Position numbers and translations under genes: made by a program
In this document: piece by piece, positions 48,345-61,997 of the stretch
How the letters are laid out: each line of letters starts with the position of its first letter
Position numbering within the stretch: position 1 is the first letter of the stretch
Notes under the pieces: generated by a model
The model's input: the letters and a program-made list of their open reading frames with translations, nothing else
What the model was told of the DNA's origin: nothing
Database searches by the model: none
NCBI GenBank assembly: GCA_013399305.1
Contig: VXAI01000136.1
Span: 1,036,257 to 1,100,256 of the forward strand
Direction of reading: 5' to 3'
DNA from: Rostratula benghalensis
Taxonomy: Eukaryota; Chordata; Aves; Charadriiformes; Rostratulidae
Length of the DNA stretch: 64,000 bases

Positions 48345-49300
48345 CACAAAGAGTGCTCCAGTGTGTCCTTGTCTCTCTTTTTCTGGGGGCCTCAGCACTG
48401 GGTACAGCATACGGATGTGTCTCAGCAGTAGAGAGTAGAGGAAGGAATACCTCCCTCAAACTTCTGGCGAGGCTCTGTCTAATGCACCCCAGGAGATCAC
48501 CGTTTGTCTTTGCTGCAAGGACACATTTCTGTGTCATGGTCAACTTGGTATCTATTAGAACTCCCCAGGGCCCTTTCTGAAAAGCTGTTTTCCTGTGTAT
48601 ACTGGTGAACAGGGCTGTTCCTTGCAGGATTTTGCATTATCTGAATTTCATGAGGTTCCTGTCAGCCTGTGTCTCCAGCCTGTTGAGGTTCCTCTGAATG
48701 GCAGCATGATCTTCATGATCTTCTGGCATATCAATCATTCCTTCCAGTTGTTTATCACTTGAACACCTTTTGAGGGTACACCGTCCAGTCAATCTAGGTG
48801 AGTAATGTAAATGTTAAACAGTATTTGCACCAAGACCAGCTCTGAGGTACACCACTTGTGACTGGCCTCTGGCTGCACTGCTGATGACAACAACCCGTTG
48901 AGCCTGGCAGTGGATTCTTTGTGACCTGCTTTGTTGCCCCTCCAGAAGACATCAAGATGATTCGTGTCCCCCATGTGGACCAGAGTCTGTGAACCCAAGA
49001 CATACTCCAGCTGTTTGAAGAAGGCATCATCTACTGCTTTTCTTCAGCTCAGGCAGCTCAAAGCAGACATCTGTCACTCTACCACCCGTGTTTGTCCCAC
49101 CACCAATCTGACCCATAAGTTCTCACTGGCTCATCACCTTTCCCTTGGCAGAGCTCTATGCCTTCCTGCTGCTCTGACATACAGGACAACTTGCAGCCCT
49201 TTCCAGCCCATCTTTCCTGAAGATCCTTGTCCCACCACTGTAGTAGAAGCCCACCTGCTTCTGCTTCGCAGGTGTAGTGCCTTCTCACACCAAGCAAATC
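48345..49300 (-). pseudogene. CR1 LINE, endonuclease and RT pieces, internally deleted
   Basis: Read on the minus strand, 49300-48915 resembles the CR1 endonuclease region: GDEPVRTYG, DDAFFKQLE, then HMGDTNHLDVFWRGNKAGHK, which corresponds to the usual MGDFNHPDICWR.NTAGHK. It then jumps to the reverse-transcriptase block PVTSGVPQ near 48860 and continues into the 3' region (CTGCCATTCAGAGGAACCTC, CTGACAGGAACCTCATGAA, GAGGGAGGTATTCCTTCC). The stretch between the endonuclease and that block, which should include the first RT motifs, is missing. Frames are broken throughout. Confidence 0.82.
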
Positions 49301-52300
49301 TGGGAGGTAGTCATCAATTGTGGAATTGTTCTTTCACAAAGATTTAAGACCTGATGAAGCATAATGAGATCATTTTTTTAAGTCAAGACCCAGGGACATG
49401 TCACTGATTCAACGACTACAAGACAGAACAATCCAGGGTGGTGTTAGACTGCCTTTACACCCAAGCTGGTTCCCCTGAAGCATTTTTTCATTATCTCTGA
49501 TTACTCTAGTCATAAAGATTTAAGGAATAAGGACAAAAGTCCTGTCTTCCTGGTATGCCTTCAAATTGGTACAGAGCTTGCAATGCCAATATTAATAAAG
49601 GGTTGCAACAGTTCAGCTATTAATACATTTTCTCTGGCAGAGCTTAGCAAAATATGATGAATTCTGGGTAGAGTATGTTATGCTAATTAGCATAAATATA
49701 GGAAAGACCTTTTCCCTTCTGAATATAAGAATACTCCAAGTGAATACTGCAGCTAACATATGCACACAGGAACATAAGATTGTATGTATCACAGGCAACA
49801 TCATCTTATTAGCCACGAACATATGTTTTGTACAAAGAGAGGCTCTGATTGCTAAAGGCAGGGCAGAATGCTGGCAGATGAGGTGAGGAGGAAGAATTAA
49901 GAGATGGAGCTTGTAGGATACAGCTCATGGAGACACCCTTGGGAACTTCCTAGGCTGAAAACTGCCTGTTTCTGTACAGTGTATAACACAGCTTTCAGAG
50001 TCTTTTGGAGACGGCTGCCCCCAATGACCCAGCCAACTGCCCCTTCTTCCTCATTGCATTTGTATAATTTAATTAATGGGGACTGCTTTCCCCTGCCACT
50101 TCTAATGAGATATAACCTGCAAAGAAAAAGGAGGAATAAATAAACCAACAAAAGATATCTTTCCTCCCAATATTCCAAATATTCACTTTTATGGAAATGA
50201 ACTGCCTTGTCTGCAATGTTTCCCTGTATCATTCCCAAGTATATAATGACTCCACAGGAATAAATGGTTGTGGGTTTTTTTAAAATTATTATTATTTGTC
50301 TTTTAAATACTGTCTTGAAATAAGAAATGGGGAAACTTTCAAAGCTTTTGTAACCAATTGACAGAACTGGATATTGTGTATGAATTATTTCTTTCAGAGG
50401 GATAACCAGGACTGTGTCACAGCGGGAGTTACAGCTGGATAATGAAGCACAATCCTGCTAATTACAAGACCAAAACAAAATAAAATGCTAATGCTTCTCA
50501 AATCACATGTGGTGCACAGACATAGTGGATGTTGTTAAAGTGAGGGTCTTTATATCTTCCCCCTTGCCTTTAGTGTCCATCTAAGCTAACAAGAAAATTC
50601 TCTACTATTACGGTTGTTCACATACAGCAGTTTAGCTCACGTTTGTTAATGGCACTGATATCAAGTGATTTAACAGCCTGAACCAAAAGCAGGTTTTTTT
50701 ATGAGCAGTGGGAGTTCTGGGTTTGAAGGAGTAAGGTTGGGGCAAAGGTATCTTCCAAAAGTCCAAGGGTCTCCCCCAGGTACTGCTAAAATTTGTTCCT
50801 GTTGACACTGCACTGTGTTTACTGTAGGTTTCAGGGAAACTTTTTTCAGGCAACTGGTGGAAAAGTCCACTAGGAATGGTGGAATTTAGGTGGCTTTTGG
50901 GTCAGGCCAAATGAAGAGACTTTTCTAGTTACCTGAGACGGAATTGTAATTTCTCTGTGAATGAGTAATTTTACACGAGAGTAACAAGAGGAAATAGAAA
51001 CAAATGGACAACAGAAATTCCTTTAATTTTACATTCAGGAACTGCTAGAAAAGTTGCTGTCTTCATCTCAGGACTAGAAAATGGCATCAGATGCCATATT
51101 TGAAGGATTTGAGTAAATAAGGATATGAGCAGCCTGATCTAGCAAAGTTTCCCACTGACTTCCTAGGGATTTACATGGGATTTTTTAAGACAGAGTGTTT
51201 CTATTTGACCTGTGTTGTGGTGGTGCATCGTGAAAAATTAAGATGATAGACAATATATTCTATTATTCAGTATTACTCTGAAGATGCATCAAAAGGAGTA
51301 TGTTTTCCAAGCACGGGATGGTCCAACTGCCATTACTTATGTCACAGCAAATTCTCTGAGGGACACATCCCATGACTCAGAATCAGTTTGAAATAACACA
51401 GTCCCACTTGGTTCCTGGTAATCACATTGGAGATGCACTTTGCACCATGCTATGCACAGAATGCCTTGTGCTGTTGAGATCCATCTTTTTAGCCTCTGCT
51501 TTCTTTCAAGTACAAAACCCACAGAGGCAGGACAACAAGAGTTCAGGTTTCAGTGAGACAGCATTTGTGATTATGTAGTAAAAGGAATATATGCATCCTT
51601 ACCCTTTCTTTTCGAGGGTGAATGTGGAAGGAAAGGGAAAGCAGAACTGAACACAGACATTCAGATACATTTTTTTTTTTGCATTAAATCTTAGATATCT
51701 TTATTTACAAAATGTTTCTATCACCTATTTTTTGATCCAGTCAGTACAGACTTTCATATTTGATATAAAAATGATAAAGGGAAAAATATTCCTGAAATTG
51801 TCGTGTGGGTTAAATATTCACTTGTTAACAGAAATGCAATAGCAATAATTTGCAACAGGCTTCAGCCACTAAGACAGATACCTCAAAGAACAAGTATTTC
51901 TCATTCTATCCCAGTGAGAATTTATTGAAAGTCTCTATCTAGAAGCGTAGAGGGTGAATGTCTTGAAGAGAGCCACAGAACTACAGCTACTTCAATCATA
52001 TTCTTCATCATTTTGATTGCTGGGATCGAAACATAGAACCTGCAGTGCATGAACACAGTTGTTTGAGCTTCAGGATGGACTCCTGCAGTCCTAAAATTAA
52101 GCAGTCTGAGCTGCCTAACAGTTCTTTGAATTTAATTGCTCAGAGCACATGAAGTTTTATCATGTTGTGGACATATTCTGAATATTGTGCTTATTTTTCC
52201 TTCACACGTGTTCTCTGTCAACCAGATAGAGTTAAGTTTTCCTCCCTCTCACTGGTGCACTGTAAACATTGGTTAAGTGAAGAGCTGGAAGTATTTAATT

Positions 52301-55300
52301 ATTGTGATAATACAAGGCCATTATATCCCATTGATTGTAGGTAGAAGTCTCTAGGGAATGCACTGTATAAGCATCTGAAGTGCTTTCCAGATACTAATTA
52401 TTGCTACAAGACTATCATTCCCATTTGAAGGTAGGGAAATCAAGGCAGGGATCAGCACACATTGTGGCTTTCAAGCACAACAAATCCTGATCTAGACACA
52501 GAAATATATACTGAACATTTCCAACTAATTGCAGTGTTTTTCTCCTTCCAAGATTGATAGAAATCTTTCAGGGAGTTACAGAGATATTCAAAACATCTGA
52601 ATGAGGCCTTTTGGTTTGGCTAAATCATCTTTTCCCTCAGGTTTTGATAAATTCTGTTGATGCAGAACTCATGGTGGTTAAATCACACATGGCTTGTGTG
52701 ATTTAAGGGCAAATGTTGGAAACTACGGGCCAAGTGGCTTGCTCCCTGCCGTGCTGTGAGCTGCTAGAGTGAGACCTAGGAATCCCAAATTCAGCCTTCC
52801 AGACATCTTTCCCTTCCAGTTTTCCATCTCCAGTAGCAGCAAGCCACAATTCTGGTCCAGCACAGCTACGCCGCAGACAGAAATGCCAAAAGGCAGCTGA
52901 GGTAGCGAGGGGGAAGGTGGGCTCCTCTCCAACGTGCACAAATCTGTAACGTCTCCCTAATGCATTCAAATTAATGCTCTTGCAGTTTCCTGCTAAGAAC
53001 AAAAATACCTTGTGGTGCAGGCTCTTTCCCTTTTAGTGAACAGCGATGCCTCCAAAGAATGAGGTCTTGACAGTCTGAAAGAATTAAGTCTCTTTTCAAG
53101 CAGAAAGGTCAGCTACAGCCAAAAGAGCTGCAATGAGAATATCTTCAAACTGCTCTGTCACTTACCTACGTGATGAATTGCTGGGAGCTTTTTCTCCAAG
53201 GCTAGATATATTTAGACTTTCGTTGATAGATCATTCTTTTAAGGGCAGATTGATTGGGCCGAGGGATGAGCAGACCAGCTGGAATTTGGCCTGACTGTAG
53301 GTAGTGGCCTGGCAAAATTGATCCTCATCTGCAACTCTTCCCCTTAGGTTGTTTTCCTGTAGTAAATCTGCCTTTGGTCACTAAGTGGCCCCTGGTCTAA
53401 ACTCTGCTACATTCAGAAGTGGCAGCAGGAGCAAGGAACAACAAAATGCTCAGGAGGAGATTTTAGTACATTTAAATCTCTTAAAGTGGTGGCATTCAAA
53501 CACAGGCTGAAAGATTCTGCTGAACTGGGGGGTGCAGCCTGCTCCTCTGCAAGCAACAGGAAAGTCTTGGGATGGGTTCTGGTCCTTGCACTGTCCAAAA
53601 CCTCTGCCCTGCAAGGTGCTGTGATTTCCAGGACCTCACTTCGTGGTATTAAGAGAAAGTGGTCCTTTTCAAAGCCACCTGAAGCATATTCCCCCATATG
53701 GACCAAACCTATTATTTTTCTTTAACCTGCAATTTTTTTTCCCTGTTATGACATTGGAAAAGTAGTTTTGAAAGGCTCTTCTGAATCTGCAGAGGTGCCT
53801 GGCCCCCGCTCCAGGGAAGTGTCTCCACAGGGATCACACTTCTGGAACGGTAAATCCCCACCAGACAAAAAAAGAGGACATTGCATCCCCAGGGCTCTTA
53901 ACTTGTCTTGCACGTTTTGCAACCAAAAAAGGACATCTTTTTTACCTTAGCAGAGCAATGGCCAGCTTAGGTAGCCAAAAGCTATGGCTCCAGCAGAGTG
54001 AGAAGTCATTTCCCTGTAGGCAGAATTTAGCTTGTTTGTGTACTAAGGAGGAAACCACAGCACCCTGAAGTCCAGCTGCTTATGCAATGCCCCTTGGCCA
54101 TCAGCAGTTTAGGGTTTTCAGGTACCTGAGGCTGTTATGAAGGATTAACTACGCTGATGGAGCACGTTACAAACACAGGGAGAAAGAGATGCCACATTGG
54201 AAAGGAACAAACACTGGGCTCTGGGTGCTGCTGGGCTGCTGAATGCAGAGCAAGGCTGTAAAAAACCTAATGCAAATTCAACTCCATTAAAAAAACCTCG
54301 TGCAACCTCAACAGCACTGCAAGCAATCTCAGGGCTTGGAAACGACAGCAATTTGTTTCTGTCTGTTCAAAATGCCGCGTTTTTGTCTGGCCAAGTTTCT
54401 CATTTTATTTCTACGGGTTTGAATCTCCAGGAGAGAACTGTGAAATGGTAAAACAAACACTTCAAACCAACCTTAAAATGAAAAATTTCAAGCAGTCTAA
54501 ACTTCTGTAAAAAAAAAACCAAACAAAAAAAACCCCACACAAATTCATCTTTAGTATTGTTTTCCTGTTAATGTGTCGAATTTGGCCAAAAAACGGTTTC
54601 CTCGCAGCTCAGCCCCAAGCCTTGTCAAGAGGAGACAGAAGCTTTTGTTCTTAAAGCTTTCTGGAAACATCCATCAAAAACTTCAGTGTGAGGGTTTGTA
54701 ATGAACCTGGATATCACAAACGATCTTCTACCTGAGGCAGAAGATCAAGCTGGAACTGAGTTTGAGTGCTCTTCAGCCTCCCACAAAGCAGTCTCCAGCC
54801 ACAGACACAGCCCGAGCCTCTCCTGTGGTGAAAATGGGACGGGACAGCTGGATGAACAGACAATCAGGCAAGGAAGAAAGATTTCGTTTTTCACCAAAAA
54901 GCCAGAGAATAAAACTGATGTCTAGCTTGGGAGCCCAAGCCCCCTGGTTTAAACCTCCCTGAAGCTCTGAGCACGAGGAGCTGCGCAGACACCGAAACTT
55001 TGAATTATTGTTTGCTCAGCCTTTTAACAACTTCTTACCAAACTTACCCATCTGGTTGGTTTTAGTTTTTTTTAAACTGAAAAGGAATCAGCTTTCAATC
55101 AATTTTTAGTGACCAGAAAGTTATTTCCCTTCTTCTCCCCAAACTTGTTTACAAGAAAGCATAATAATTAAAAAAGACCTTTATTTATCATGTTGATAAA
55201 AAAATTAATTATTTTTTAATTAGTTCATACTTTTTAAAAAAAAATCCATCTGAGAGAGTCTTTAGCTTATTGCTGAAGAATTTCCGCAGTTTTATGTTCC

Positions 55301-57087
55301 CAGCAAAGTTTTCAGGTGTCAGACCTGTCCAGGTTCTCCTGCCTGGGATGTGTCCACTCCTCGGCAAGCCCTGAACTGAATTACTGATGAAATAAATCAC
55401 AGCAACCTCAGGTGCTGAAAGAAACCATCTGGTGGAGGCGAGACCAACAGATGTGCTTTCGCTGTGGGTACCTCAATCCACACACTTAAGAACAGCTCTG
55501 CTGTATACCTCCTTATTCACCTGCTTATTAATAATGCAGAACTCAAGAGAGCACTGAGCTCCTGCAGTGCTGAGGGACCCCATTCATCACACCAGGCCCT
55601 GCTGCGTGCCAGACCTCGAAGTCTCAAAGCACCAGAGCCCACATGCTCCAGTGAAAGCTGTGTACCAGCCTTGGAAGGAAATGAAGCACAGGACCAGCTC
55701 TTAAGGAACCAAACCGAGCAACTGCTCCCTGAATGGGACCTGGAATGACACTGATCACCGCCACACAGGGATTGTGTAACAGCCAGAAGAGAAAGCAAGA
55801 TCTTCCAAGTGCTACACCTATACATTCACTGCCAAATCAGCTCTCCCCCTGAACGGGTGACAGAGGATTTTATTCCTTCCTGCTGTGCCTTCTAGATACT
55901 CTGTCTCGTGGTTGCTTTTGATACACCATTCTGAAATGAAGCTAAGCAATAATATCATTTTAGAAGCACATCCATACTGTCACACCAGGTACCCTTGCTG
56001 GGTAAGGCAGAAGGTTGCTCCAGAACAGAGCCTTGCAACCTTGTTCTTATGGCTACTGCCTAATAACTATTTTTCGGGACCACAAAGACATAGGTAGTAG
56101 AAACCGTCACTGCAGGGTCCCTCATCACCCAAGGTAGGAGGTGTGGAATAATTGCTGTCTGGAAAAGTGGAACAAATACTCAATTTAGCAGGTTCATGGT
56201 GCGTTCCTCACTTGCTAAGCTGCAAGCATCATGCTGTAGCTGGGAGCTGCACAAGAGTATTAGCCACATACTCTTGTTTTACTCCTAATTAGCCACATTA
56301 GCCCTAGTCTCTTGCCTGAAGTGGACTTTGGTATTGTGCAGGTTGATCAATATTTATCTTTGTGTAATAAAGTACAGTTTTCGGCAACGAATGATAATCC
56401 TGCTGAAAATTAGCATACAGAAGGTGCAAATTATGAAATAGGCAACATTTGGTTACAACAGGAACCATAGACTCTGGACCATCATACAGAGGGGATGTGT
56501 GGATGTGGTGATGACCTGAAAGCTTTTGCTGGCCCTTCAGAGATGCAGTATTCAGAAAGCCCTTAAGAAGCTGCTTATCAGAGATTGCTTCTGATGAGAG
56601 GGGAAAGTTGGCAATGTTTTTTTTTTGTGTGTCAGAGGCAGGTTTTTGTGTTAGCCATGCCCAGCTACAGACAGCTGGGCAAGGAAAGAGAGGCTGGAAA
56701 GAGATTTTCACTTTTATGTTTGTGAAGACAGAAGCTACCCTAACACAGGGCAATTTCTTCCTATACTTGGGGAAGGTGATAAGTGGCATCCTTGGAAGAC
56801 TGGAGTGAAATCTTGCTGCTACCAAAGACAGTGGACAGAAACTTTACTCATAGAACCACTGCCAACCTGCAGGCTCTTTCAAAGGATGTTCTTCTCTCAA
56901 GGACTGGATATGAAATAGGGATTGCTTTGAAACCCAGAGTTGGGTTCCACATGTGAAGGGCTGATAGCTGTGAATCATAACACATTTCTGGGTTATGTTC
57001 CTTGAAATTAAAATATGTGTCAGGTACTTCAATCAATCCTTTGTGTAGCTTGGTCTTCAGAAGTCAGAAATGAGTTAATATTTAATT
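49301..57087. other. Intergenic, no gene seen
   Basis: This is the longest blank stretch. It has A-rich runs near 54508-54535 and several short T runs. The 173-codon minus-strand frame at 56304-56825 has no recognised domain. I see no transposon body or RNA gene. Confidence 0.55.
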
Positions 57088-57229
57088 GTGGAGTCTCCAG
57101 CCTTGGATGTATTCATTTGGACACAGCAGCTGGTTCTAGGTGGTCCTGCTGGAGCAGGGGGGTTTGTTCAAGATGAGCTCCACAGGTCCTTTCCAACCTC
57201 AACCAGACTCTGGTTCTGTGATTCTGTGA
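57088..57229 (+). mobile_element. CR1 3' fragment
   Basis: GTGGAGTCTCCAGCCTTGGA, GGTCCTGCTGGAGCAGGGGG, AGGTCCTTTCCAACCTCAAC and TGGTTCTGTGATTCTGTGAA form a typical CR1 end. Confidence 0.87.
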
Positions 57230-58348
57230 ATATCTGAAGATTGCTTCCTATCCATCAGAGAGCTCCAGCTGAAGTTATTAGGACTGTACTGGAATAGAAT
57301 TATTGAATGTTGTAAAGCAGCCTGTACCATGATGGTGCCAACACCACCATTCCAGTTTGTGAGGTTCTTTGTACAACCTGTTATGGTCCTACCCCGAGCT
57401 GCTGGTGGTGTACTACTATTGAATCCTACTCATCCAGCAGTGATGGAGCTCATGACATGGTGAAATACAATTCCAACACCCCAGACATTCAAAGCAAAGG
57501 CCTCTCTTTGTCTGTCTCTACTGGAAGGGACTTCACCAAGGGATTTGCAATGGGACAGTTTATAGCAAATATCAACTGATATTCAAAGGTTTCTCTCATA
57601 TGTGGCCACCCTATCTCCCTCTTCTACCTCAAACCGTGTGGCCATTCCTCTTCAGCATAGGATAAATGAAAGTGCTTAGGAGCATTGGATAAATATTTCC
57701 AGAAAATGCCCAAAAGAGATACTGGTCAGCTAAGCCAATCTGCTTCTTCGGTCAAAAGTAGACAGCGCAAAGGAAACCCGTGGACAGGTTCCCTGAGAGA
57801 CACATCCTTGCAAATATCACCTCTTAAGGTCTGAAGGCAAAGAAGGAATTTTAGGGGAGCCCTTTGTAAAAGCAGTTACAGGCTGTACCTCCAAGTAACT
57901 TCGGAGTGAGCTTGTTTGTTGTTGAATCCATAGCATGATCGAGTTTCCAGGACTTGCATTTCAATGGATTATTCTGACATTAGGGAAAATATTTGATTGA
58001 CAGACTCACTTTAACCTGAAGAGACATAATATTGTGCCTTATATTAGGCACAATTTAAAGACTTAAAAATTAAAACTTAAAAATTATCTGAAAAGAAATG
58101 GAAAAATCCTTTCAGTCAGTAATGATTCCGCTTCATATTCCTCAGAGTTGCCAGCAGTAGTGATGAGAGTTCAAAGGTCGGGATTTTGGGGCTGATCCTG
58201 TGATGTCCCAGCACTTGGATGTGTGACTCTCACCTTCCTTTCATTCACTAACAGGCAGAAAGGAAAGTGAGAAATATCAAGTGCCCCAGAAAAAGTTGTA
58301 AAACATGAGCTTAGATGAAGGAAAGCAAAAGACCCACAAAAACTCATC

Positions 58349-58375
58349 TTTTTTTTTTTTTTTTTTTTTTTTTTT
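58349..58375. repeat. T27 homopolymer
   Basis: An uninterrupted run of T; a second run of 18 T lies at 58565-58582. Neither has a recognisable retroposon body beside it. Confidence 0.95.
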
Positions 58376-61300
58376 GGCTTGTGTTCCTTCCCTGAAGAAC
58401 CATGCTATTTTTTAGGCAGCCTGTTGCTGTTTAATGTTGCAGTGCTGCTGTGCTTTGTGTGCTAAAGGGGCACGTCTGGAAGTGAACCAGAGTAAGGCAG
58501 ATCCTGGAAAGTTTAAGGATGTTCAGCTCAGTGGGTTGAGGAATAAAAAAGTTTATGACAAGTATTTTTTTTTTTTTTTTTTCAGGAAAGTCAAGGACTA
58601 GAATGGTCAGGTCTCAACAGAGCAAAGAAGGACCCAGCAGTCCGAAGTCTGGAGCTGCTGATGGACAAGACCCATTCAGTGCTTAAATATTGCTGGCTGA
58701 AATCCCTCCTCCTGTCTCAAAGACAAGGAGTGTGCAAAATGATGGGACAAGGTTAGGGATGCACACAGGCTTTCTGGGCTGTGCCATGGATTCAGTGAGG
58801 TGAGCATGTGTGAGTTATGGATGCTCTTTTGATTGGTTTACAACGATCTTTTAATGGCATTGAGATAGTGTGAAGTTACAGTGTATTGATTTTCTTTTGT
58901 CCTTGCAGTAATTTGTAGTGGTGGAGATTTATTCCCTTCTTTATGTTTTCCATGAGGGTAGTAGGCAGCGAGGCCAGCCTTGGTGGACCATTTCTGTGGA
59001 TGGCACAGGCAGTCATCTCTGGTGCTCAGAGCATTTTTGAGTGGGCAGATGTGATTTCTGTGGACTTATTTCCACCGCTGACAGGCAGTGATACTTTCTG
59101 CTAGGTCAAAGCTGCTGCAGTGCAATCTGGGGGATGTTTGAGCTGCCAGCTCTCAGACCAGGGAACCTGTCCTGCTAAGTCTTCTCCTCAAATAAGTGCT
59201 CTTTCTATAAAGTATTTTACAGTTTTATTTTGGTGTGAGGTTGTTTTATTTTATTATTATTTTTCTTTTAATGAGTTTTGTGCAGTTTGGGACCAGCAGC
59301 ACCAGCCCCACAGTTACTTAGACCTGAACAGGAGATAATGTGGGCTCTGCTTTCCAGCTGCACCTTGACACTGAAGAGAAAAGGAAAAGAGCTTGAGGCA
59401 GCAGCTACTCTTCATCAGGCCCATCTGCAGTCTAGGGTAGGAAGAGCTGGCTGGCAGAACTATCTTTTATATTTCTCTGTGGCTTTGAGATTTCATGGAC
59501 ATCTTCACCCCTCTTAAATCAACAGATTCAAGGAGCTGACATTGGTTTCAGCCTCCCCACCAAGACTTCTGTGTGCCTTTCTGCCTGGCCTGGTTTTGTG
59601 GAGTTCATGCGAAGATCTGGAAGCTGGAAAGTGACATTTTGATCACGGACCATCTGCAGATGACAGACTGTAACTTCAAGTTAAACTAGGCCATGACTTT
59701 TAAAAATAATGATCTAACCTACAACTCTGACTTCAGACTGAGACTTAAGAGTGTTTTGTGCTCGACCAGGCTGTTTCACTAGCTGACTCTCAGGCTCCAG
59801 TTTGTGTTAGTTCAGCAGGCAGGAGTGATACCCACAGCTTAGATTCCCCCAATGCTAAGCCCTAACAAACAAGCCCCCCAAAACCAGAGCTTGACAATGT
59901 TACTACAAGGAGGAAAGAGGAGGTGGAAGTAAAAAGAGGAGAAAGATATGCTTGAGCCTATCTACACTGCTGAACACTGAAGTCACAGAACACAAGCTAA
60001 GTTGGGTCTTCAAACAGCATAGCTGTGGCAGCACAGTGCTGTGTCTGCAAGAGCAATGCCCAGAAGCAGCCCTCGTGGGGCTTTGGGTCCCTTTTATGGC
60101 CAGACTGTTCCTACTGCCCCAATTAGTGTCAGCACTGCACGTTGTACTCACCCTGCCCCATTTGGCATTCACCAGCAGGTGCTCCCAAACTGTCCGCAGG
60201 CTCATGGGTATGGTTTTGGGGCACCCTGGGAGTTTCGGTGAGTTTTAGCAAAAAATGATTGAAAGGGATCACAAGGTGCGTTTTTGTGGGGGTGGAGTCC
60301 TCCTCAAAACCTTTGGAGCTTCGGAGGGGAGAGCACGAGGGTGCTTGATGGAGCTTCTACTAAATGTTGAGTGGAGGCCGGTGCTAGAGACCAGCTAAAA
60401 ATGGGAATAGATCTTGTCACCCTAAATGTCACACATCCACAAGAAGCCTTGAAGGACTGCAAAAATTTTGCTTGATGAGATAGAGAAGCCAGCAGAAGGA
60501 TAGAAAGAGAAAGGCAACAAAATTCAAGAGCACTTGTGTGCTTCCAGTGACACTGGGGTTCCCACTTACTGCTCTAGTTACACAGATTCACCCTCCCTGT
60601 GCTGGTTCTGGCTATTGCTAAAAGGTCAGGAGGTCCTCGAGCTTCGAATCTTTCATCCCAGAAAACGATCCCTATAGTTCTGCTCCTCAGAACCCTTCTC
60701 AAGGCATGTCCTAATAAAATGGGATATGGCACTTTCATGGCAATTTCACTCATGCTGTAGACAGTGTTGCTTTCTGCTCCCAGTTCCCAGATCTCCCCCT
60801 GCCCATTTTTTCCAGTACCAGGTCTCTGTTCCGCTGTCACTGAAGCTCATGAGCTGCTGTTGCCCATTTTGCCCCCGAAGTCTTCCAGTGTGTGCAGAGC
60901 AACTGCTTTGCTGTCTGCAGCTTTCCTTCTTGTAAGCACGGTCCAGATGTTCCAGCTGGATGTGCCTGTGGTGCTACTGAAACACACCCTGCGTGTTTGT
61001 GTGTGGCTGACGAAGCAGTCCTGTGCTTTGTCAGCCAGAAGAATCTGGCTATGAATAAGCCAAGATAAAGCCATATAACCTTGACCAACAGATGTAATTA
61101 ATCCCTTCCTGTTTTCCTCTGGTTTTAGACTACAGCCTCTCTGACTGAACCAGTTTTCTGTTTGACCAGGGCCAGCATAACCTTCTGGGAGCTGCTTATG
61201 GCAGGTCCCTCTGCACACCCCCCAGCAGAGCCCTCCTGGCTGCAAACCCCAGCTGGGCAAAAACACTCCCTTTCGATGACAGACGTCTCCAGTGCCAGCC

Positions 61301-61940
61301 AAGGAGGTGGGTATCAAACCTGTGCACGCTGGGTGCTGCCAGCAACACCTCAGAAATACAGGTAATGGAGTGTAACTGCTCACCAGGCCAAACCTTAGCC
61401 TGGAGGGCTCCAGCTCCCCTGGACATCAGCGGGAGCGTTGCCAGCAGCTGTGCAATAGGGGTCTGGGGTCCCAAGAAGCAGCTCTGCCAACGAGGTACCG
61501 CAGCATGGGTGCTAAGGGCTGGTTCAGGAGCCCCCTGAAGGTGCTGAGTGCCTTTGAGCTGGTTTAAAAGGCTTCAAGCTGGCTCCCCTCGCTCCACTCG
61601 GCTGCCCAGCCCCTACGGCGACGCCTGGGCAGCGGTTATCCCAGAGGGAGAATGGAGGAGGAGAATTCCCAACACTGAGCCACGGGGTTTTAAATTTGAG
61701 AGAGGAGATGGAGACTCTTTCCTGTGGGGTCTTAAAAGGTGGTTTGTACAGGAGTGATCTGGAACTTGACAATGTCTGAGAGCCTGTCTTTTGGAAGGGG
61801 CAGCTAAAAAAAACCCCCAACGTGTAGTTGAGATGGAGAAGTGTTGTGTCCCTGATGTAAGTGCCATAAAAGCCAAACACGGTGGTGTGCCTGCCTACCA
61901 GACACCTACTGCTATTTGACATTCCTATAACCCTTTGCAA

Positions 61941-61997
61941 GTGAAAATAATTTACTGCCCCCCACCCCCCACCCCGTGAAAATTATTTACCATCCCC
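61941..61997. repeat. Imperfect duplication around a C-rich tract
   Basis: GTGAAAATAATTTACTGCCCC (61941) and GTGAAAATTATTTACCATCC (61976) are near copies separated by CCCACCCCCCACCCC-type sequence. The minus strand is therefore G-rich (GGGGTGGGGGGTGGGG). Confidence 0.8.

Noticed and set aside
56304..56825. 173-codon minus-strand open frame as a gene
   Set aside because: No family features or repeats of known domains; composition is that of surrounding non-coding DNA.
60847..61383. 178-codon minus-strand open frame as a gene
   Set aside because: No recognisable domain, and overlapping frames on both strands suggest a stop-poor region rather than coding.
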